Shown here piece by piece: positions 16,313 through 19,988 of a DNA stretch of 19,988 nucleotides. Positions within the stretch are counted from its first letter, which is position 1, and each line of letters opens with the position of its first letter. Source of the stretch: Lachnospiraceae bacterium (lineage in GTDB: Bacteria > Bacillota > Clostridia > Lachnospirales > Lachnospiraceae); the NCBI GenBank assembly GCA_009774625.1, contig VSOB01000055.1:1-19988 (forward strand), written 5' to 3'. The notes beneath the pieces are model-generated. The model saw nothing but the letters and a program-made list of their open reading frames with translations. It had not been told where the DNA came from and searched no databases. Both the position numbers and the translations under genes were made by a program.

Positions 16313-16352
16313 ATAGAATGAACAAAATATCCGCGACGATTTATTCTATTGT
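16310..16352. promoter_or_regulatory. Inverted repeat between divergent operons, candidate operator
   Basis: A perfect 10-bp inverted repeat (ACAATAGAAT at 16310-16319 and ATTCTATTGT at 16343-16352) is separated by 23 nt. It lies in the 304-nt gap between the minus-strand aldose unit and the aldolase gene. It could be a paired operator for the ROK or RpiR regulator. The rest of the gap is AT-rich and shows no gene. Confidence 0.45.
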
Positions 16353-16493
16353 TTTGATTTAACTTATAAATGAATTATATCTGATAAGAAGTCACAAATC
16401 AATAATATTTATTACATATACGAAAAAAATTTTTGCAGAAAGGAGCTAAAAAGACAAAAATAGATAAATAATGTACAGAAAAGGGAAAAAGGG

Positions 16494-16522
16494 TTGACAG
16501 AAATGAAGAAAAATTTTATCAT
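16494..16522 (+). promoter_or_regulatory. Sigma-A promoter of the aldolase gene
   Basis: TTGACA at 16494-16499 and TATCAT at 16517-16522 are 17 nt apart, with the start codon 40 nt further on. The match is 11 of 12 to consensus, so the aldolase should be well expressed from its own promoter. Confidence 0.85.
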
Positions 16523-16561
16523 AGAGACAGAGCATAACACATAGATCAGGAGGGTAAAATT

Positions 16562-17437
16562 ATGTTAATGAACATGGCTGATTTATTGGCGGTAGCCAAT
16601 AAAGAAAATTTCGCAGTACCGGCATTCAATGTTGGAACAGGACAGTTCTTAAAAGCAATTATCGAAGTATGCGAAGAGAAGAAGTCCCCGGTTATTCTGG
16701 CAATCCATCCCAATGAGCTTGCATTTCAGGGAGATGCATTTGCAGCACAGGTAATTAAGGCGGCAAATGATACAAGAGTGCCCTGTGTGATTCATCTGGA
16801 TCATGGAGAAGGCTATGACAAGATTGAAAGAGCGATCCGTGACGGCTTTACTTCCGTTATGATAGATGCTTCCCATTGCCCTTATGAAGAGAATGTGGCT
16901 ATTGCAAAAAAAGTGGTTGCCTTTGCGCATCCTCTGGGTGTGTCTGTTGAGGCAGAGCTGGGCACCATCGGAACAACAGACAATGATACAGAAACAACAG
17001 GAAGTGTGGGAGAGATCATTTATACCAATCCGGATGATGCAAAGAAATTTGTGGAGGAAACCGGTGTTGACTGTCTGGCAATTGCAATCGGAACAGCACA
17101 TGGTCTGTATCCGAAGGGATTCAAGCCGGAGCTGAAACTTGACCTGTTGAAAGAGATCAAAGCCAAGGTGAATGTGCCGCTGGTACTGCATGGCGGTTCC
17201 GGTAATCCGGACGAGGAGATCGGTCAGGCTGTAAAACTTGGTATCAACAAGATTAATATTTCTTCTGATATTAAGGATCCTTTTTATCAGCAGTTAAGAA
17301 AGACCCTGAGCGCTGATCTTAAGGTAAGAGAACCCTTCGAGCTGTATCTGGAAGCGATTGAAGTATCCAAAGGTGTAATGCGTCAGAAGATTGATCTGTT
17401 TGATTCGGCTGATAAGATGCAGTATTACAGACTGTAG
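16562..17437 (+). CDS. Class II ketose-bisphosphate aldolase (fructose/tagatose-bisphosphate type)
   Basis: A 291-residue zinc-dependent aldolase that cleaves a ketose 1,6-bisphosphate (or ketose 1-phosphate) to dihydroxyacetone phosphate and an aldehyde. The expected residues are present: catalytic D80 and zinc ligand H81 in HLDHGE, E132 in VEAELGTIG, H180 in GTAHG and H210 in LHGGSG. The C-terminal phosphate segment is KINISSDIKDPF, not the NIDTDTQ of long FbaA, which puts it with the shorter KbaY/YdjI-like aldolases of accessory sugar pathways. AGGAGGG at 16548-16554 supports ATG 16562. It has its own promoter and terminator and diverges from the aldose unit. It is a natural last step for a ketose phosphorylated by the two kinases at 2898 and 4233, but it could also be the cell's glycolytic aldolase. 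Confidence 0.9.
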   Translation: MLMNMADLLAVANKENFAVPAFNVGTGQFLKAIIEVCEEKKSPVILAIHPNELAFQGDAFAAQVIKAANDTRVPCVIHLDHGEGYDKIERAIRDGFTSVMIDASHCPYEENVAIAKKVVAFAHPLGVSVEAELGTIGTTDNDTETTGSVGEIIYTNPDDAKKFVEETGVDCLAIAIGTAHGLYPKGFKPELKLDLLKEIKAKVNVPLVLHGGSGNPDEEIGQAVKLGINKINISSDIKDPFYQQLRKTLSADLKVREPFELYLEAIEVSKGVMRQKIDLFDSADKMQYYRL

Positions 17438-17470
17438 GTTATTGCAGAATATAGATTCAGAATGTAAACC

Positions 17471-17510
17471 GAAAAGAACCCCTTTTTCCGATGTGGAAGG
17501 GGTTCTTTTC
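17471..17510 (+). terminator. Intrinsic terminator after the aldolase
   Basis: A perfect 14-bp stem (GAAAAGAACCCCTT at 17471-17484, its complement at 17497-17510) ends in TTCTTTT, so the T-tract is part of the stem. The symmetric A and T ends would allow termination on both strands. It lies 33 nt after the aldolase stop. Confidence 0.88.
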
Positions 17511-17527
17511 CAATCAGGGAGATGCGC

Positions 17528-17776
17528 ATGGAAGAAGAAAAAAGAAAACAGAGAACAATGAGGCGGTATGTGTATATCCTGGCCGGCGCCTATATCATCT
17601 ATCAGGCGGTCAGTATGGGAATGGATCTGCGGGACGGCGTGGTGTCCGATCATCCGATGCTGATTGCAGGTGCGGCAGTGGTTTTGGCGGCGGCAGGTCT
17701 GGCAATTATGATCTGGCAGGTGAAAAAGGTGCTGGCAGAACAGAGGGAAGCAGAGACAGAAGAAGCAGAAGAGTAG
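17528..17776 (+). CDS. Small two-helix membrane protein of unknown function
   Basis: An 82-residue protein with a charged N-terminus (MEEEKRKQ), two hydrophobic helices (about residues 11-30 and 42-64) and an acidic Glu-rich tail. No family is recognised. The start at ATG 17528 was chosen because AGGGAG at 17516-17521 is 6 nt away; the in-frame ATG at 17522 would touch the ribosome binding site directly. The codon pattern and clean start support a real gene. It stands alone after the aldolase terminator and converges on the MATE fusion gene. With the tail positions expected in the cytoplasm, it could be a small membrane adaptor, but nothing in the window shows a partner. Confidence 0.68.
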   Translation: MEEEKRKQRTMRRYVYILAGAYIIYQAVSMGMDLRDGVVSDHPMLIAGAAVVLAAAGLAIMIWQVKKVLAEQREAETEEAEE

Positions 17777-17812
17777 GATTATAAATAGAAGCAAAGGATT
17801 TTTTTGCAGATG

Positions 17813-17871
17813 GAGGATTGCTGGCGCAGCGTCTTGTCTCTGAGGTGATACCCGTCCGCGTCGCCAGCTCC
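17813..17871. other. Structured intergenic element of unknown role
   Basis: GCTGGCG at 17820-17826 pairs with CGCCAGC at 17862-17868. Beyond a two-by-two mismatch, a further GCG/CGC pairing continues the stem, and an inner GGT-GAT-ACC hairpin is possible. GGAG and CTCC flank the outer stem. It lies in the 3' region of both convergent genes and does not look like a standard terminator. It resembles no riboswitch or RNA family I can name. Confidence 0.4.
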
Positions 17872-17884
17872 TTCTGTCATATGA

Positions 17885-19870
17885 TTATTGAGAGAGGGAT
17901 TCTCTCTTTTTTTGTTTTAAATAGTTAAGTATTACTTCGGCGCATGCTTTTTCGCCAATAGAACTGTCAATGCACAATTCATAGTTTTCGAAATGGCCCC
18001 AGGACATGCCGGTTATGGATCTGTAATATGCGGAACGGGCGGCATCGGAATGTTCAATATTCTTTTTTGCGTCCTCTATGGTATCGCCATACATTTCCAT
18101 AACTTTTTTAACACGATAGTTTTTCGGTGCATGAATGAAAATGCGGATAACGTGGGCGTAATCACGGAGCACATAATCGGCAGCCCGTCCGATGATAACA
18201 CATGTTCCGTTATCAGCGATTTTCCGTATAATCTGATCCTGTGCAATCACTGCCTGCTGAACAATCGTAGTACTCAGATACAGTTCTTTTAAATGGTCAG
18301 GAGAGTTTTTATTGATGTCAGAGATAAACTCTGCGGCCAGTCCGCTTTCTTTAGTAGCCAATGCAGTCACCTCTTTGTAGTAACATGGGATCTGAAGCAT
18401 TTCTGCAAGCAACTGTCCGACTCTCTTGCCTGCAGAGCCATGTTGACGGGATATGGTGACAATAACACCGGGAACGGATGGCTGAATAGAACCGGAGAGG
18501 TCACATGCAGGGATCGTTTTCTCACTTTGAAGCTGTTTCCAAAGGAGGAGCATTACCGGCAGAGTGATCAGCATGGCAAATATATCGGCAATCGGTGCAG
18601 CCCAGAAAATTCCTGTTACCCCTGAGAATACTGGCACAGTAATTGAAAATACAATCAGAAACAGATCACGGATGACTGCCAAAGGCGCAGCCGCCTGAGC
18701 GTGGCCGATGGACTGCAGGAAAATGGCGCATACTTTCTGTACACAGGTAAATAAGATCAGCAATAAATAAATCCTGAGGCAGCGTACAGCGAACTCCATA
18801 TATAAGGCCCCGTCCGAACCAAAGAGCCGGATAAAGGCTGTGGGAAATGCTTCAAACAGAAACATGCATACGATTCCTACAGCGGCAGTCCATTTTAATA
18901 CGGCTTTCAACAGTTCACAGACACGGCCATAGTTTCTGGCGCCGTAATTATATCCCACGATAGGCTGTGCCCCGGCAGCAATACCGATTGCGATATTGAG
19001 GACAATCTGGAACAGCTTCATAATTACGACAAAAGCAGCCAGAGGGATGTCGGCGCCATAGGCTGAACCAGCGCTGTATTGAACCAGCAGGATGTTATTT
19101 ACAACTGTGATTACCACAATGGATAACTGGGTCAACAGACTTGAGGTGCCAAGCGCCATGATCTGCCCAAGATGTCTGAAATCCACCCGAAAACTTTGCA
19201 TTTTTAATCGGAATGTTTTACTTTTTGTCAGATAGAAAACGCAAAGCAGGAAGCTGGCAAATTGTCCGAGGATAGTCGCATAGGCAGCTCCTTTTATTCC
19301 CAGATCTAGAACAAAAATTGCTATCGGGTCGCCCACGATATTGAGCAGTGCACCGACAATCATCGCACCCATTGCGTATCCGGGACTGCCGTCGGCACGG
19401 ATAATAGAAGCCAGTGTATTTTGTGTCATTGCCAGGGGCATCATGATGTAAATGATGAAACCGTAATCGTGTGCAAGTGAAATCGTTGCATCTGTGGCGC
19501 CGATCAGCCGAAGCAGTCCATCTCCCCATAAATAGCCGATGAGAATAATGAGGATTCCTGAAAAAAATGAGAACAAAATGCTGTTTCCGACACCTTGATG
19601 AATGGTTTTTGTATCATTCTTTCCAAGCGCCACACTCAGATAAGCCGCTGCACCGTCGCCAAAAAATAAGGACATTCCCCAGCCGATGACGGTAACGGGA
19701 AAAATGACGCCGGTTGCGGCATTTCCCAGATATCCGATGCCGTTGCCGACAAAAATCTGATCGACGATGTTGTAAAGGCAGGATATGATGAGCGATGCAA
19801 TGCAGGGAATGCAGAATTTCATGAGAAGTTTCCCTGTTTTTTCTCTTCCCAGATAATGATTTGTTTCCAT
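17885..19870 (-). CDS. MATE-family transporter fused to a cytidylate-kinase-like domain
   Basis: A 661-residue protein. Residues about 10-440 are a MATE exporter with twelve hydrophobic helices (markers such as YNIVDQIFVG, RADGSPGYAMG and AAGAQPIVGYNYGARN). Such proteins use an ion gradient to export drugs or metabolites. Residues about 465-655 are a cytidylate-kinase-like domain (Cytidylate_kin2 group): VTISRQHGSAGKRVG carries the P-loop-like turn (G478-K482), followed by VIIGRAADYVLRD and an Arg-bearing helical region. The soluble domain would be cytoplasmic; its substrate is not known. ATG 19870 was chosen because GGAGG lies 8 nt before it. A 38-residue extension open to near the right edge would run through the terminator hairpin upstream and has no ribosome binding site. 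The C-terminal codons overlap a plus-strand terminator. Expression is probably controlled by the attenuator-like leader. Confidence 0.88.
   Translation of the reverse strand: METNHYLGREKTGKLLMKFCIPCIASLIISCLYNIVDQIFVGNGIGYLGNAATGVIFPVTVIGWGMSLFFGDGAAAYLSVALGKNDTKTIHQGVGNSILFSFFSGILIILIGYLWGDGLLRLIGATDATISLAHDYGFIIYIMMPLAMTQNTLASIIRADGSPGYAMGAMIVGALLNIVGDPIAIFVLDLGIKGAAYATILGQFASFLLCVFYLTKSKTFRLKMQSFRVDFRHLGQIMALGTSSLLTQLSIVVITVVNNILLVQYSAGSAYGADIPLAAFVVIMKLFQIVLNIAIGIAAGAQPIVGYNYGARNYGRVCELLKAVLKWTAAVGIVCMFLFEAFPTAFIRLFGSDGALYMEFAVRCLRIYLLLILFTCVQKVCAIFLQSIGHAQAAAPLAVIRDLFLIVFSITVPVFSGVTGIFWAAPIADIFAMLITLPVMLLLWKQLQSEKTIPACDLSGSIQPSVPGVIVTISRQHGSAGKRVGQLLAEMLQIPCYYKEVTALATKESGLAAEFISDINKNSPDHLKELYLSTTIVQQAVIAQDQIIRKIADNGTCVIIGRAADYVLRDYAHVIRIFIHAPKNYRVKKVMEMYGDTIEDAKKNIEHSDAARSAYYRSITGMSWGHFENYELCIDSSIGEKACAEVILNYLKQKKRESLSQ
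17890..17913 (+). terminator. Plus-strand terminator overlapping the 3' end of the MATE fusion gene
   Basis: GAGAGA (17890-17895) and TCTCTC (17901-17906) form a stem with a 5-nt loop, followed by seven Ts. It serves plus-strand transcription coming from the small membrane protein gene and lies within the last codons of the minus-strand gene. Confidence 0.7.
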
Positions 19871-19892
19871 AATTTCCTCCTTTTTGCGAAAC

Positions 19893-19924
19893 AAAAAAAC
19901 GGCACATGAAAGCTGCATGTGCCG
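19893..19924 (-). terminator. Leader terminator upstream of the MATE fusion gene
   Basis: Read on the minus strand, a perfect 9-bp stem (plus 19916-19924 with 19900-19908) with a 7-nt loop is followed by seven Us (plus 19893-19899), then directly by the ribosome binding site and ATG 19870. An intrinsic terminator this close to the start codon is a typical attenuator position. It could instead simply end a gene beyond the right edge. Confidence 0.85.
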
Positions 19925-19943
19925 ATAAAAACGACACATGCAG
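19913..19943 (-). promoter_or_regulatory. Candidate antiterminator overlapping the leader terminator
   Basis: On the minus strand, CTGCATGTGTCG (plus 19932-19943) can pair over 12 bp, with one G-U, with CGGCACATGCAG (plus 19913-19924), separated by 7 nt. This uses the first arm of the terminator, so the two structures exclude each other. At the window edge, ACACATG (plus 19982-19988) can in turn pair with CATGTGT (plus 19934-19940) and would release the terminator. The segment between (19944-19981) could be part of a sensor domain, but no known riboswitch or T-box is recognised and the 5' part is outside the window. Confidence 0.6.
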
Positions 19944-19988
19944 TACTTAGTCCCGTAATCAGATTTACGTGCAAAGCACAACATGTGT

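Noticed and set aside
19944..19981. Purine-riboswitch-like letters (CGTAAAT and GGACTA) in the MATE leader
   Set aside because: The other conserved blocks of the purine aptamer are absent and the spacing is wrong; it is more likely chance or a different, unseen element.
19871..19984. 38-residue N-terminal extension of the MATE fusion
   Set aside because: It would be translated through the leader terminator, has no ribosome binding site, and a GGAGG site supports ATG 19870.

Overview
The window looks like chromosome of a Gram-positive gut Firmicute, most likely a Lachnospiraceae-type Clostridium. The support is consensus sigma-A promoters (TTGACA, 17 nt, TATAAT), strong AGGAGG-type ribosome binding sites, a lipoprotein sugar-binding protein with an Ala/Glu/Pro linker, RpiR and ROK regulators, and a MATE transporter fused to a cytidylate-kinase-like domain. 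No rRNA, tRNA, CRISPR array, phage gene or insertion sequence was seen. Almost everything is carbohydrate uptake and catabolism.

Layout. (1) 2-316: the 3' end of a Gly/Cys/Asn repeat protein cut by the left edge, then a ROK-family regulator (436-1644) with a good terminator. (2) 1932-9453: a sugar operon behind a near-perfect promoter: RpiR-type regulator, ADP-dependent (ADP_PFK_GK-type) sugar kinase, xylulokinase-like FGGY kinase, then a ribose-type ABC importer (ATPase, permease, binding lipoprotein), ending in a strong GAAA-capped terminator. (3) 9496-13393: fused DhaK-DhaL kinase, a variant triose-phosphate isomerase and an MFS transporter. (4) 13501-16257, minus strand: DUF4432 aldose-epimerase-like protein, phosphomannose-isomerase-like cupin, and a variant RpiB isomerase, converging on region 3. 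(5) 16494-17510: class II ketose-bisphosphate aldolase on its own promoter, divergent from region 4. (6) 17528-17776: a small two-helix membrane protein. (7) 17885-19870, minus: the MATE/cytidylate-kinase-like fusion, preceded by a terminator that can be replaced by an antiterminator.

How the genes may work together. The ABC importer would bring in a sugar. The epimerase-like protein and the cupin isomerase would present it as a ketose, the FGGY kinase and the ADP-type kinase could add one or two phosphates, and the class II aldolase would cleave the product to triose phosphates. Beside this sits a set of genes with the family composition of the erythrulose route: a DhaK-type kinase, a TPI paralogue with an altered loop 6, and an RpiB paralogue lacking the His of the HNDAN motif. 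In known tetritol pathways these families are L-erythrulose kinase (LerK), L-erythrulose-1-phosphate isomerase (LerI/EryH) and D-erythrulose-4-phosphate isomerase (DerI/EryI), which deliver D-erythrose 4-phosphate. The families are seen in the sequence; the substrates are inference.

The most notable points are the candidate tetrulose-phosphate module joined to a two-kinase aldose pathway, the switch-like leader before the MATE/kinase fusion, and the Cys/Gly repeat protein at the left edge.
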